Source: Cytophagaceae bacterium
GTDB lineage: Bacteria > Bacteroidota > Bacteroidia > Cytophagales > Cytophagaceae
DNA length: 63,723 nucleotides
NCBI GenBank assembly: GCA_025455005.1
Contig: JALONH010000018.1
Coordinates: forward strand, 1-63,723
Direction: 5' to 3'
Part shown: positions 52,122 to 62,121 of the stretch, piece after piece
How the letters are laid out: each line of letters starts with the position of its first letter
Numbering within the stretch: position 1 is the first letter of the stretch
The notes under the pieces: model-generated
Seen by the model: the letters and a program-made list of their open reading frames with translations, nothing else
Told to the model about the DNA's origin: nothing
Databases searched by the model: none
Program-made: the position numbers and the translations under genes

Positions 52122-54551
52122 TTAAAAGGGATAACCAATGCTAAAGTTAAGCAATGGAGCAGAATAGTTTTTTTGTAGTAAAACAAATCGATTATCCAGT
52201 GATTTAGAAGGATCCCAAACTTTCCAAGCTAAATCAAATCGTACGATAAGAAAACTGAAATTAAATCGTAGACCAACACCTGAACCAACCGCCATATCCG
52301 GAAGCGATGCAAAATATTTAAATTCTGCACCCGGTCGTGTCGCCTGTTTAGCTATGGTCCATACGTTTCCGATATCAATGAAATATGCGCCTTCAATAAA
52401 CTTATACATTTTTTGGCGCCATTCCAGATTCAATTCTATCAAGATTTCTCCCGGTTGTTCCAGACCATACGGATTCGATTCATCTATGTAGGTACCTGGG
52501 CCTAAGCGGCGGTAGCGCCAAGCTCGTATACTATTATTCCCACCACTAAAGAAATACTTTTCATATGGTAATACATAGGATCCATTTTGTTTAATTCCAG
52601 ATTCTCCATACGGTAAGGCGATACCTGAATATAAACGAGAAGCAAAAACAGCCTTTTTACTGAGTGGTCGGTAATGACGGACATCAATTTGTAGTTTAAC
52701 ATACTGATAGTATTGTAAACCGAACAGTTCATTGTTCGTACTTTTAGCAACATGTGTAGCAAACAAATATGGCACGATACCACCAATTTCGATGTAGGGT
52801 CGTACGAAAAAATCCGGTTTGGTAACTCCTAATACTTGTGTTGTAAACGTATAACTAAAATTCAAATTGGTCACTAGAGAAGGCAAAAAGCTAATGTAAA
52901 GGTTATTTCCTTGAGCTCTCAATTCTTCCAAATAATCGGCAAACTCTTGCATTTTGATATCAGAGTTAATAACGTTGATATCGATTGGGGTTAAGTTATA
53001 ATAATGCCGATCATCTTTATTCCATAAATAAGAGTATTGAGCTCTAAAGCCGGTACGTTTGTATTCTGGACGGTCCACCGAGTTGTAACTAATCGATAAT
53101 CGTGTTCGTGGATTGTATTTAGAGGATTTAAATCTAATTTTAGTTGGGAAGAAAAGTTGAGGAAACGTTAGGCCGGCCGTAACACTCCATTCGATGGTTT
53201 GTAAGGCTTTATTATTTTCTAATACTGCCGGCTGACCATCAATGGAAAACCTTCCGGTGATATCAAATATTTCATAATTGTTAAAAATATTTCGATCTCT
53301 AAAACTTATGGATAAGTAAGGCCCAGGTACTAGTCCTTGTATTACGTTGATTCCGTATTCTTGGGTTATCTGATACTTTTTATGAGGGGATGTATAAATG
53401 TATACATCTAAACTATCATTGGTTTTATTTTTCACCATGTTAAGGTTTACGAATCGATACATATCCATTCCTCCCAACAGTTGTTGTGATCGTTGAACAG
53501 AATCTTGTTTGTATAATCCGTTTGGTCGAATAAATATTTTATACGATAGTATTTTGGTATTGTATTTTTTTGAATAGTTTAAGAAGTGAATACCTACGGG
53601 AGCATGGAATGTATCTACACTCGCAATAGAATTATTACCGGCATTAGGAATATAGTAGACATTTCTGAAATGGTATACGGAATGATGTCCTTTTTCCGGA
53701 TTTAATATTTGAGTGATAAGTTTTACTTGGTGATTGGAATTTGAAGTATCAACTTTAAACTGTATATATAATTTAGTAAAATCATAATATCCATTATTTT
53801 TAATGAGTTTGAACAATCGATCGCGTTCAATTTCAAATTGTTTTTCTTCATAAAACTCCTGTGGTTTTAATTTAGAAGAAGGATGTTGTTGAACAATGGA
53901 AAGCAGATTACTATCTAATATGTCGTATTCGATTTGTTTTATTCTATATCGTGGGCCTTCAGAAATCAAGTATTGTACTCGGCATCTTCTTCTGAATGTA
54001 TCTATTTTATATTCTACTTTACTTCTAAAAAAACCATGTGTATGGAGGTATACTTTTATTTGCTCTCGTGATTTGTTTAAATTGTTTGTATCTAAAATGG
54101 AGGGGTATTCTCCGAATGAAGCCATCAACCAATTTCCGTCGTTTAGAGTAGTGTATAAGTCTTTTAACTTCGCTTCTTTTTTATCCTCTAACTTTATATA
54201 CTTTTTATCTTTTAAGCCCGGTTGGGCTATTTTTTTATCATACTTCTGTTCTGTTTTCGCTATTTTTTTTTGAATTTTTAGTGTGTCAAAATAGGCTTTA
54301 CCGATATAATGTATGTATAAGTAAGGAGTGAAGCCGATTAATTTGTATTGTGCTTTTTGTTTATATAATGCCTCTATTTCATCCGGATTCGATTTTTTTA
54401 TGCCTTTATTATTCTGAGCATAAAGCATATATTTGCCTTTATAATCTGGGTCGTTACTGAAATGGTATATTTTGTGACGGCATCCGGTAGACAATCCTAA
54501 TACACTAAGAAAAGTTATAATATATCCCGCACGTCGCACGAAGTAACTCAT
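52122..54551 (-). CDS. tamL: TamA-like outer-membrane lipoprotein (TamL), BamA superfamily
   Basis: Outer-membrane assembly factor of the Omp85 superfamily in its lipidated Bacteroidota form. From the ATG at 54551 the signal ends STGC; POTRA-like domains follow (about 30-350) and a C-terminal 16-strand-type barrel (about 420-809) with FFSGGNNSIRAWRYRRLGPG, PGEILIELNLEWRQK and the ending LLNFSIGYPF. A longer start at 54581 is possible. The start codon overlaps the divergent methyltransferase ATG (catg). It heads an operon with hemF and the PAP2 gene. tamB is not in the window. Confidence 0.85.
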   Translation of the reverse strand: MSYFVRRAGYIITFLSVLGLSTGCRHKIYHFSNDPDYKGKYMLYAQNNKGIKKSNPDEIEALYKQKAQYKLIGFTPYLYIHYIGKAYFDTLKIQKKIAKTEQKYDKKIAQPGLKDKKYIKLEDKKEAKLKDLYTTLNDGNWLMASFGEYPSILDTNNLNKSREQIKVYLHTHGFFRSKVEYKIDTFRRRCRVQYLISEGPRYRIKQIEYDILDSNLLSIVQQHPSSKLKPQEFYEEKQFEIERDRLFKLIKNNGYYDFTKLYIQFKVDTSNSNHQVKLITQILNPEKGHHSVYHFRNVYYIPNAGNNSIASVDTFHAPVGIHFLNYSKKYNTKILSYKIFIRPNGLYKQDSVQRSQQLLGGMDMYRFVNLNMVKNKTNDSLDVYIYTSPHKKYQITQEYGINVIQGLVPGPYLSISFRDRNIFNNYEIFDITGRFSIDGQPAVLENNKALQTIEWSVTAGLTFPQLFFPTKIRFKSSKYNPRTRLSISYNSVDRPEYKRTGFRAQYSYLWNKDDRHYYNLTPIDINVINSDIKMQEFADYLEELRAQGNNLYISFLPSLVTNLNFSYTFTTQVLGVTKPDFFVRPYIEIGGIVPYLFATHVAKSTNNELFGLQYYQYVKLQIDVRHYRPLSKKAVFASRLYSGIALPYGESGIKQNGSYVLPYEKYFFSGGNNSIRAWRYRRLGPGTYIDESNPYGLEQPGEILIELNLEWRQKMYKFIEGAYFIDIGNVWTIAKQATRPGAEFKYFASLPDMAVGSGVGLRFNFSFLIVRFDLAWKVWDPSKSLDNRFVLLQKNYSAPLLNFSIGYPF

Positions 54552-55293
54552 GTTAAGCAAACAAACCGTTAAATACCTCAAATCGTTACAAATTAAGAAA
54601 TTTCGTAAAGAATTCGGACAATTTTTAGTAGAAGGTGAAAAAGCGGTATTGGAAGTACTTGATTCAACTATCGAAGTGAAGGAACTGTTTATAACAGAGT
54701 CATTTTATAAAGAACATTTCTGTAACATTCAATCCGTTGCCTATACCCTTTGTACATCCGACCAATTGGGTGATATAGGAAATTTTAAAACCAACAATGC
54801 AGCGATTGCGCTTTGTACGATACCGGAAATGGGAGTAGTCGATTGGCTTACTCCGGGGTGGACGATTGCACTAGACGGAATAAATGATCCCGGTAACTTA
54901 GGTACGATTATCCGAATTGCAGATTGGTATCGTATTCCTCAAATTGTGTGCTCGGAAGATACCGTAGAAGTATACAATCCCAAAGTCATCGCAGCATCTA
55001 AAGGCTCTTTTTCCAGAGTCAGGATTATTTACGGTCCTTTGGAACAACTACTTCGTCCATGTCCATATACTATTTTTGCTGCAGATCTAAATGGTATATC
55101 GATTTATGAACAAAATTTTTTAAAACAAGGAGTTTTACTTATGGGTAGTGAGTCGGAAGGCGTTCGTATCAACGATCGCGGCATTTCGTTACAAAAGATC
55201 ACCATTCCTAGACTACTAGGTTTAGCAGAATCCTTGAATGTAGGAGTAGCGACCGGAATATGTATAGATAGAATAGTAGGATCCGGTCATTAA
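54550..55293 (+). CDS. TrmH/SpoU-family RNA 2'-O-methyltransferase
   Basis: SPOUT-class methyltransferase of 247 residues acting on tRNA or rRNA. An N-terminal substrate-binding domain (about 1-95; KKFRKEFGQFLVEGEKAVLEV) precedes the knotted catalytic domain with GINDPGNLGTIIRIADW, MGSESEGV and ITIPRLLGLAESLNVGVA. The exact target cannot be told. The start codon overlaps that of the divergent tamL gene. Confidence 0.9.
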   Translation: MLSKQTVKYLKSLQIKKFRKEFGQFLVEGEKAVLEVLDSTIEVKELFITESFYKEHFCNIQSVAYTLCTSDQLGDIGNFKTNNAAIALCTIPEMGVVDWLTPGWTIALDGINDPGNLGTIIRIADWYRIPQIVCSEDTVEVYNPKVIAASKGSFSRVRIIYGPLEQLLRPCPYTIFAADLNGISIYEQNFLKQGVLLMGSESEGVRINDRGISLQKITIPRLLGLAESLNVGVATGICIDRIVGSGH

Positions 55294-55424
55294 ATACGAC
55301 GTCGTTTTGTATATAGGGGTAAACCTCCCGTATTGAATTCGTACTTATGGTAGGATGCTAAAAAGAGTATTTCTGATACTGAACTAAAATCACTTAGAAG
55401 TTCTCTAAACGTCAGGGGTGAGGG

Positions 55425-56186
55425 TTAACGATCGATTGAATCTTTTTTCAAATAGTGATCTATGCGACCGTGTGCCCAATACAAAAAAGGAGTAAGGGCT
55501 ATCGCAACAGCTATTTTATAAATATAGTTCATCGTCCCTACTGCAAATACAAAAGAAAACGACCAAGCAGAAGATCCACCAAACAAGGAGAAGGCAATCC
55601 ATAATACCAAATAACTGTCTATACCCTGAGAGATTAAGGTAGAGCCGGTGGAGCGTAACCATAAATACTTTTCATGAGTCCTGCGTTTAATCCAAGCGAA
55701 TAGAGTAGCATCGATAAGTTGACCCACTAAAAAAGCAGCTACGGAGCCAACCATAATACCTAAACTTTGAGTTAATACGATGGCATATGCTTCATTAATG
55801 GTAACGTTAGAGCCATTGAATTTAGTTTGATGAAGTTGAACCCAGAAATCTGCCGGAGTTAATTGCGTTGTTCCATAAATCATAAAAAAAACATAAACTA
55901 TCAAGCCGGCAGTCAGAATAGAAATCCACTGTACCCCTTTCCGACCATAGTATTCATTTATTAAATCTGTAGTGACAAAAACGATAGGCCAAACTAATAC
56001 TCCTGCAGTTAAATTAAAATCCAAACGAACATCTCCCCACGACCATTGAACCGGATCGAACCCAAATGTTTTTTCGAAGGAAAAAATTTTTGTACCTATA
56101 ATTTCAGCCAGTAAGGCATTCGTAATAAATACACTACATAGGATAAGGTAGAGGGTGTGTTGTTTAGTGAGCTTGAACGTGGACAT
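55425..56186 (-). CDS. Queuosine precursor transporter (YhhQ/VUT family)
   Basis: Six-helix inner-membrane carrier of the VUT_1 (YhhQ) family, 253 residues, that takes up queuosine precursors (preQ0 or preQ1). Typical elements: NALLAEIIGTKIFSF, VWPIVFVTTDLINEYYGRKGVQW and the ending YIYKIAVAIALTPFLYWAH. It overlaps the end of RNase Z by 23 bases and is last of that unit. No other queuosine gene is in the window. Confidence 0.87.
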   Translation of the reverse strand: MSTFKLTKQHTLYLILCSVFITNALLAEIIGTKIFSFEKTFGFDPVQWSWGDVRLDFNLTAGVLVWPIVFVTTDLINEYYGRKGVQWISILTAGLIVYVFFMIYGTTQLTPADFWVQLHQTKFNGSNVTINEAYAIVLTQSLGIMVGSVAAFLVGQLIDATLFAWIKRRTHEKYLWLRSTGSTLISQGIDSYLVLWIAFSLFGGSSAWSFSFVFAVGTMNYIYKIAVAIALTPFLYWAHGRIDHYLKKDSIDR

Positions 56187-57123
56187 AAGGGTCTTGATCT
56201 AAACGTTCGTCTATTGTTATGGTGGTACCGTCTGTACCTAAAAAGGTAGTAGGAAATAAAGCTCGGGCTTCCAGTAAGAAAGGACTTAATTCCTTATATC
56301 GAGAGGAAAAATGACCTAGGATTAAGGTAGAACATTTTGTAGCAAGTGCTGTTTTGGCAGCTTCTGCAGCAGTAGTGTGGAACGTTTCCACTGCTCGTAT
56401 TTGCATTTCCTCTAAAAAAGTCGATTCGTGATACAGAACATCTACTTGATGAAGTTGTTCAAAGCGTTCAGGTAAATAACAGGTATCAGAACAATATGCA
56501 TAGGAACGAGAACGATGAGCAGGCAAAAGATAGTCATTTGCCAAGTACAGGGTATCTCCGGTGTTTTCGTTCACTAGGTCAATTCCTTGTTTAAGTAATG
56601 CAATTTGTGCTAGTGATAGAGAGGCTGGAAGGCCTTGACGGACGAGACGTTTTGGTTTTGGTTTTTCTCGAATTAAAAAACCATTACATCGAATACGATG
56701 AGATAAAGGAATCGTATGTACAGTCCATTTTTCATGGTCTATTATACACTCTACTGTATCGTTTAGTAACACATGAAATGAAACGGGGAAATGAAGAATC
56801 GTTTCAGAATAGCGCAGTTGCAAGGTGATGATATCGTCTAATCCCGGGGGGCCGAATACTTGCAACGGATTTTTTCTGCCGAGCATATTCATTGTACTGA
56901 GCAGGGCGATTAATCCAAAAAAATGATCACCATGTAAGTGGCTGATACAAATATAATTTATTTTACTATGAGGGATTCGATACTTTAAGAGCTGGTATTG
57001 TGTTCCCTCACCGCAATCGATTAAGAGGTATTCAGAATTAATTTTAACAACTTGAGCGGACATATTTCTACCCCTCATGGGAGTAGCCGATCCGGAGCCG
57101 AGTATCGTTATTTCAAAATCCAA
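56164..57123 (-). CDS. rnz: Ribonuclease Z
   Basis: Metallo-beta-lactamase-fold endonuclease that trims tRNA 3' ends, 319 residues. Motifs: GSGSATPMRGRNMSA, LLIDCGEGTQYQLL, ISHLHGDHFFGL (metal ligands), and HTTAAEAAKTA plus LGHFSSRYKE. Length is normal for the short form. The window's tRNA genes do not encode CCA, which fits use of RNase Z. It starts right after the STAS gene (no gap). Confidence 0.92.
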   Translation of the reverse strand: MDFEITILGSGSATPMRGRNMSAQVVKINSEYLLIDCGEGTQYQLLKYRIPHSKINYICISHLHGDHFFGLIALLSTMNMLGRKNPLQVFGPPGLDDIITLQLRYSETILHFPVSFHVLLNDTVECIIDHEKWTVHTIPLSHRIRCNGFLIREKPKPKRLVRQGLPASLSLAQIALLKQGIDLVNENTGDTLYLANDYLLPAHRSRSYAYCSDTCYLPERFEQLHQVDVLYHESTFLEEMQIRAVETFHTTAAEAAKTALATKCSTLILGHFSSRYKELSPFLLEARALFPTTFLGTDGTTITIDERLDQDPYVHVQAH

Positions 57124-57507
57124 TTAAGCGTTATCTTCTTCGTCTTCCAAATCACTTTCGATTTCGTGTAGAAAAACGGCATCAATAGCTTCTTCAACAG
57201 TTGAAAGAAGGGTGATGACATTATCCAATTGTGAAATTTTAATTAGTTTAAGAACGTGTTCAGAAAGATTGGTTAATACAAACAAACCGCCTTCGTTCAC
57301 ACAAACTCTATTACCTACTAGGATGGAACTTAAACCGGAAGAATCGGCATATTTAACATCTATCATATTTAAAATGATGTTTCGATAGCCTTCAGCATTC
57401 AACTTCACTAATTCCGACTTTAAATCCGGTGCATGTATAGAGGTTAACTTTTCTTCTTGTAATTGAAAGATGACGTATTTCTCTGTTTTTTCAACCGTAT
57501 ATTTCAT
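57124..57507 (-). CDS. STAS-domain (anti-sigma antagonist-like) protein
   Basis: 127 residues with an STAS domain (about 3-100; FQLQEEKLTSIHAPDLKSEL, VKYADSSGLSSILVGNRVC) like SpoIIAA anti-sigma factor antagonists. Ser of DSSG is the usual phosphorylation site. The C-terminus is strongly acidic (ESDLEDEEDNA). No partner kinase or phosphatase is nearby. It is immediately upstream of rnz and translationally coupled (stop codon to start codon without gap). Confidence 0.85.
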   Translation of the reverse strand: MKYTVEKTEKYVIFQLQEEKLTSIHAPDLKSELVKLNAEGYRNIILNMIDVKYADSSGLSSILVGNRVCVNEGGLFVLTNLSEHVLKLIKISQLDNVITLLSTVEEAIDAVFLHEIESDLEDEEDNA

Positions 57508-57591
57508 GGTGTTCTTGTAAAAATTCGTTAGTATTCCGTTTCAATATACTATGCATTCTTGAAAATGCCAAAATATAATAGAGTAACTTGT

Positions 57592-58524
57592 TTAGATTGC
57601 GTTTAGGATATTTTTAAGTATCCGATCCTCTGGATTTACTTCTGTGGGTTTTTCAAAAGGAAGTCCGGTTACTTGTTCATATAATTCGATGTACCGATTC
57701 GAAATACTTTCCACAACATCATCTGTCATGTCCGGTATTACTTGTCCGTCTTTACCTTGAAAGCCATGTTGGATTAACCATTGACGAACAAATTCTTTTG
57801 ATAATTGTTTCTGTTCGACACCTTGAGCTTGACGTTCGGTGTAACCTTCTTTATAGAAATATCTGGAAGAGTCCGGTGTGTGCACTTCATCAATTAAATA
57901 AATCGTATCACCAACTTTACCAAATTCGTATTTCGTATCGACTAATATCAACCCCTGTTGAGCGGCTAGCTCCGTTCCTCTTTGATATAATGCGTAGGTA
58001 TAATATTCTAATTGTTTATATTCTTTTTCCGATACAATTCCCTTTATTAAAATATCTTCTTTTGAAATATCTTCATCGTGCCCTTCGGATGCTTTTGTGG
58101 TAGGAGTGATGATGGGTTGAGGGAGTTTATCATTTTCTTTTAAGCCTTCCGGTAGAGGTACTCCACAAATGCTTCGTTTACCGGAGCGGTATTCTCTCCA
58201 AGCGTGGCCGGCAAGGTATCCTCGCACCACCATTTCCACTTTATAAGGTTCACACTTAATTCCAATACTAACAGAAGGGTCCGGAACCGATAGGATCCAA
58301 TTGGGAACGATATCTTTTGTTTTTTCCAAAAACAAAGCAGCAATTTGATTTAATACTTGACCTTTAAATGGAATAGCCCTTGGAAGCACTACATCGAATG
58401 CAGATATGCGGTCGGTAATAACCATAACGAGTTTGTCGGGGAATTGATAGACGTCCCGCACTTTACCTTTATAAAATCCGGTTTGTCCCGGTAATTGATA
58501 GGAGGTTTCTTTAATAGCCTTCAT
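57592..58524 (-). CDS. purC: Phosphoribosylaminoimidazole-succinocarboxamide synthase
   Basis: SAICAR synthetase of purine synthesis, 310 residues. Motifs: [51 protein letters not shown] and [15 protein letters not shown]. Length fits the type seen in Bacteroidota and yeast, longer than the 240-residue proteobacterial form. The 84-base gap before the STAS start is short, so it may head that transcript. Confidence 0.93.
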   Translation of the reverse strand: MKAIKETSYQLPGQTGFYKGKVRDVYQFPDKLVMVITDRISAFDVVLPRAIPFKGQVLNQIAALFLEKTKDIVPNWILSVPDPSVSIGIKCEPYKVEMVVRGYLAGHAWREYRSGKRSICGVPLPEGLKENDKLPQPIITPTTKASEGHDEDISKEDILIKGIVSEKEYKQLEYYTYALYQRGTELAAQQGLILVDTKYEFGKVGDTIYLIDEVHTPDSSRYFYKEGYTERQAQGVEQKQLSKEFVRQWLIQHGFQGKDGQVIPDMTDDVVESISNRYIELYEQVTGLPFEKPTEVNPEDRILKNILNAI

Positions 58525-58599
58525 AGATACTTCTTGAGGGGTTAAAGATACATCCCTTGGGGCATTTGCCCAAAAAAATATATCGACAGATGGAGAAGC

Positions 58600-60201
58600 T
58601 TATTTTTCTGTGACTAAAAGATTGTTTTTAAAGAGTTCTTTTTTAATCAGTTTACCGGTTTCATCAAAATATCGGAATTCCCCGTGTTTTTTATCTCCCA
58701 CATAATGACCGTTAACGCTTATTTTTCCGTTAGGGTGGTAAGATTTATAAGCGCCATATTTTTTGTTGTTTTTATAGGATACTGTTTCTTTTAATTGGCC
58801 ATCGGGATAGAAGGATTGGTAAAGGCCAATTTGAATACCAAAAGCAAACTGGCTTTGGGTAGCTAATTGTCCACTTTCAAAATAAGAAATACTAGCTCCA
58901 TTGAGTTTGTTGTGATCGTAGGTGCAGGAATACCGTACCTTCCCATTGAGATAATACCCTTTCCACTCTCCGTGTTTAAGTTGACGACCTTCTTCGTCTA
59001 CACTTTTATCAAATTGAATGAGGTAAGTACCTTCCTCGGATAATTTGCCTTCCGGGAAAAACCATTTCATATTGATTTCAGAAAAGTCAGACGAGATTTT
59101 TTCAATTTTTTCGATAGAACCGGTTGGGTAAAAATAAGTGTTGGTTCCATATTTAACACCGTGTTTAAATTGCAGTTCTTGTTTTTTCGTTCCATCCGGA
59201 TACCAATAGAGTACGGTACCTTCCGGCAAACCATTAGCGTAGTGAGCCAGAAGAATCAATTGTCCCTCGCGGGTGTATTCTTTATATTCACCAATTCGTT
59301 TGTTTTGAAGTTTCTGAGAAATACTTTCCAATTGACCATTATCAAAATACGTTTTGTAATACCCTTGTAATACTCCCATTACATAATTTTCTTCCGTTTG
59401 AATTTTTCCGTTAGGGAAATATGTTTTGGTGATACCATGTTGCGTATTCTCTTGATAGTTGGCTTCCATTTTTAACACACCTGACTTTGAATATTGACGA
59501 ACAAGTCCATTTAATTTTCCCAATACATAAGGTGCTTCCAATTTGATGGTACCATTAGGATTATAGGAAGTGATGATGCTATCGAGTTCATCCATTCGAT
59601 AAAATCCTTTTTGCATCAGCGTTCCTTCTTCATTATAAGCGGAGAAGGGACCGTGTTTACGCCCCTTTTCATAATGCAACACGACCTTCAGTTGATTGTC
59701 TTTATAATAAGAAGAATAGGTTCCCCACAGCGTATCGTTTATCAAGGTACAAGAATGCGTGCGTTTGTTCGATGCATCAAAATACGTGTAGTGTTGTTGG
59801 ACTCCTTTTTCTGTTGAGGCGATAGTGTTCACCACTTCGTACCCTTGAATTTTTCCTGAAGGATAATAATACCAACCGGTATCTTTTTTTACACCTTGAG
59901 TATAAACGACGGTGTATTTTAACAAACCTTGTTCGTAAAATTGTCGGTACACTCCATTTAATTTGTTATTCTGATAGTTGGTTTGAATCAGAGTATCCCC
60001 CGATTGATTAAACAGGAAATAAGTACCAACTTTAAAGGTGGAGTCGGAAGGTGAGACTTCATATTTTTCTTTCAGCGGAGTACGTAGTCCGATAGAATCA
60101 TAGGTCGGGTAATATATGTACCGCCACGATGATTGAGCATAAGATATGGAGCAGATGCAGAAGACTAGAAGCGAAAGAAATAGAATATGAAATAGTCGCA
60201 T
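58600..60201 (-). CDS. MORN-type (YwqK-like) repeat protein
   Basis: Secreted repeat protein of 533 residues. After a signal peptide (1-22, ending SYAQ) come about 15-18 repeats of 22-24 residues with the pattern YYxxGxxxxxxxYxxGxxxG, for example YPSGKIQGYEVV, YFPNGKIQTEENYVMG and YHPNGKISVNGHYVGDKKHG. This is the MORN_2 / YwqK type, often called antitoxin in databases without proof. No sorting tail is seen. It starts 3 bases after the thiolase stop on the same strand. Confidence 0.85.
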   Translation of the reverse strand: MRLFHILFLSLLVFCICSISYAQSSWRYIYYPTYDSIGLRTPLKEKYEVSPSDSTFKVGTYFLFNQSGDTLIQTNYQNNKLNGVYRQFYEQGLLKYTVVYTQGVKKDTGWYYYPSGKIQGYEVVNTIASTEKGVQQHYTYFDASNKRTHSCTLINDTLWGTYSSYYKDNQLKVVLHYEKGRKHGPFSAYNEEGTLMQKGFYRMDELDSIITSYNPNGTIKLEAPYVLGKLNGLVRQYSKSGVLKMEANYQENTQHGITKTYFPNGKIQTEENYVMGVLQGYYKTYFDNGQLESISQKLQNKRIGEYKEYTREGQLILLAHYANGLPEGTVLYWYPDGTKKQELQFKHGVKYGTNTYFYPTGSIEKIEKISSDFSEINMKWFFPEGKLSEEGTYLIQFDKSVDEEGRQLKHGEWKGYYLNGKVRYSCTYDHNKLNGASISYFESGQLATQSQFAFGIQIGLYQSFYPDGQLKETVSYKNNKKYGAYKSYHPNGKISVNGHYVGDKKHGEFRYFDETGKLIKKELFKNNLLVTEK

Positions 60202-60204
60202 GAC

Positions 60205-61380
60205 TTAAATATGTTCAAGGATAAGAGCGGAAGCACCGCCACCTCCATTACAGATGGCAGCTAAACCATAACGAGCCGACTTTGATTTCAGTATATGAGT
60301 CAGTGTAACAACAATACGAGCACCGGAAGCACCAATAGGGTGGCCGAGCGCAACAGCCCCACCATTAATATTTGTTTTTTCAGGAGCATTGCCTAATTCT
60401 TTTTCTAAGGCTAAACTAACAGCAGAAAAGGCCTCGTTTAATTCAAAATAGTCTATATCCTGAATCGATAGTTGTGCACGTTGTAGAGCTAATCGAGCGG
60501 CTTGTACCGGAGCTATTGTAAACCATTCCGGCGCCAACGCTGCATCGGCATAGCTCACAATACGGGCTAAAGGTTGTAATCCATTTTTTTCTGCAAAGGA
60601 TTTAGATACTAAAAGTAAAGCTGCAGCCCCATCGTTTATGCCAGATGCATTCGCAGCAGTAATAGTTCCGTTTTTATCAAATACCGGACTTAATGTGGGC
60701 ACTTTGTTCGGGTCCACTTTTGTGTATTCTTCATCCCGATTGATTTCCGTAAACATATTGTTTTTACCTGGAATAGGAACCGGGATAACTTCCGCATCAA
60801 ATGCTTTCGAATTCCAAGCCGATGTGGCACGGCTATAGGAAGAAAGAGCATAGGCATCTTGGTCCGAACGAGACAAGCCATATTTTTGAGCGGTAGATTC
60901 TGTGATGGTCCCCATGTGTACGTTGTGGTACACATCCCATAAACCATCTTTGATGATTCCATCAATAGTAGACATGTGACCTAAGCGTTGACCAGAACGG
61001 GCTTTATCCAGATAATAAGGAACTTGAGACATGGATTCCATACCGCCGGCCAATACACAGTCACTCCAGCCGGTTTGTATTTCTTGAATGGCCAGAGTGA
61101 TGGCTTTCAAACCCGATGCGCACACTTTATTGATGGTAGTAGCATCCGTAGAGTTAGGTAAGCCGGCTAGAAGACTTGCTTGACGTGCAGGAGATTGTCC
61201 TACATTAGCCGATAACACATTCCCCATAAATACATGAGAAGGGGCTATACCATCCGGAAGGTGTCGCGCTAATGCTTTTAAAACAATAGAACCCAGAGTA
61301 GGAGCAGACAACGAAGCTAAACTGCCCATAAAACTACCGATGGGTGTTCGATAAGCAGCGATGATGTATACGTCGTTCAT
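60205..61380 (-). CDS. atoB: Acetyl-CoA C-acetyltransferase (thiolase)
   Basis: Cytoplasmic thiolase of 391 residues that joins or cleaves acetyl-CoA units. The acylated Cys87 lies in NKVCASGLKAI; NEAFSAVSLALEKEL, GGAVALGHPIGASGARI and ICNGGGGASALI give the His and second Cys. It is the upstream partner of the MORN-type gene. A shadow frame at 60690 is not real. Confidence 0.9.
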   Translation of the reverse strand: MNDVYIIAAYRTPIGSFMGSLASLSAPTLGSIVLKALARHLPDGIAPSHVFMGNVLSANVGQSPARQASLLAGLPNSTDATTINKVCASGLKAITLAIQEIQTGWSDCVLAGGMESMSQVPYYLDKARSGQRLGHMSTIDGIIKDGLWDVYHNVHMGTITESTAQKYGLSRSDQDAYALSSYSRATSAWNSKAFDAEVIPVPIPGKNNMFTEINRDEEYTKVDPNKVPTLSPVFDKNGTITAANASGINDGAAALLLVSKSFAEKNGLQPLARIVSYADAALAPEWFTIAPVQAARLALQRAQLSIQDIDYFELNEAFSAVSLALEKELGNAPEKTNINGGAVALGHPIGASGARIVVTLTHILKSKSARYGLAAICNGGGGASALILEHI

Positions 61381-61428
61381 AGAAATAAACTTTGGAACAT
61401 GTACGAAAAAGTAGCGGTCAAGTTGTAC

Positions 61429-62121
61429 TTACCATTGACTACCATTCGGTGCAGGTGGAATAGGTTCCGTATGTTGATGTAGGTATTGAATTTCTTGTTC
61501 TTCCAGGTGATGTAAAATTTTTTCAGCACGTGTTATAGGAGTGGCTTGACGGTGGTAGTACCTACGATTCCAACTGTCTGCCTGTTGGTCTCCCTTTTCA
61601 TTAGCCGTCTGTTGTTTTCCATTAGAATTGCCTGTGTTGGAAGATGGAGAAGAAGAAGTTGCTGAGCCGTCAGACGGATCCGAAGCATTGGATTTTAAAT
61701 AATGGCGAATCAATTCATAATTAAAGGACGCTTGACGGTTGGACGGATTGGACATCAAGGCTTCTTTAAAATAAAAAAGAGCTTGTTGGTATTTTTTAGA
61801 ACGATATAAAATGCAACCTAATTGGTGTTGGGCTATAGAGCGAATGTGTGGTTCGCTATGAGTAACAATATTCATATACACAGTGGCTGCTTCATTTAAT
61901 TGGTAAGCTTTGTAAAGTGCATGCGCCAGATTCAATTGAATCATTGAGTTGGTAGAGTCAATTTTATACAATTCATTCCAACGGTTCGCCGATTCCGGGT
62001 ATCGGTGTTGTTGGAATAAAGAAGTGGATTCATGAGCGAGTGCGTTGCGTACGTCTGTTTTTTGAAGCCACCAAGAAAGGGCACTAAAAATACCGGCCAA
62101 TAAGAATATAAATAGTTTCAT
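61429..62121 (-). CDS. TPR protein, BatC-like
   Basis: Envelope protein of 230 residues with an N-terminal hydrophobic signal or anchor (1-18), three tetratricopeptide repeats (about 35-145; YPESANRWNELYKID, RSIAQHQLGCILYR, KKYQQALFYFKEAL) and a charged, Ser/Asn/Gln-rich tail. Its start overlaps the VWA gene stop by four bases (ATGA). The pair corresponds to BatB and BatC of the Bacteroides aerotolerance operon. No BatA, BatD or BatE follows in the window. Confidence 0.82.
   Translation of the reverse strand: MKLFIFLLAGIFSALSWWLQKTDVRNALAHESTSLFQQHRYPESANRWNELYKIDSTNSMIQLNLAHALYKAYQLNEAATVYMNIVTHSEPHIRSIAQHQLGCILYRSKKYQQALFYFKEALMSNPSNRQASFNYELIRHYLKSNASDPSDGSATSSSPSSNTGNSNGKQQTANEKGDQQADSWNRRYYHRQATPITRAEKILHHLEEQEIQYLHQHTEPIPPAPNGSQW

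Noticed and set aside
58575-58592. Hairpin ttggggca / tgcccaa between the MORN-type gene and purC as a terminator
   Set aside because: There is no T-run on the downstream side of the minus strand, and one arm has an extra base.
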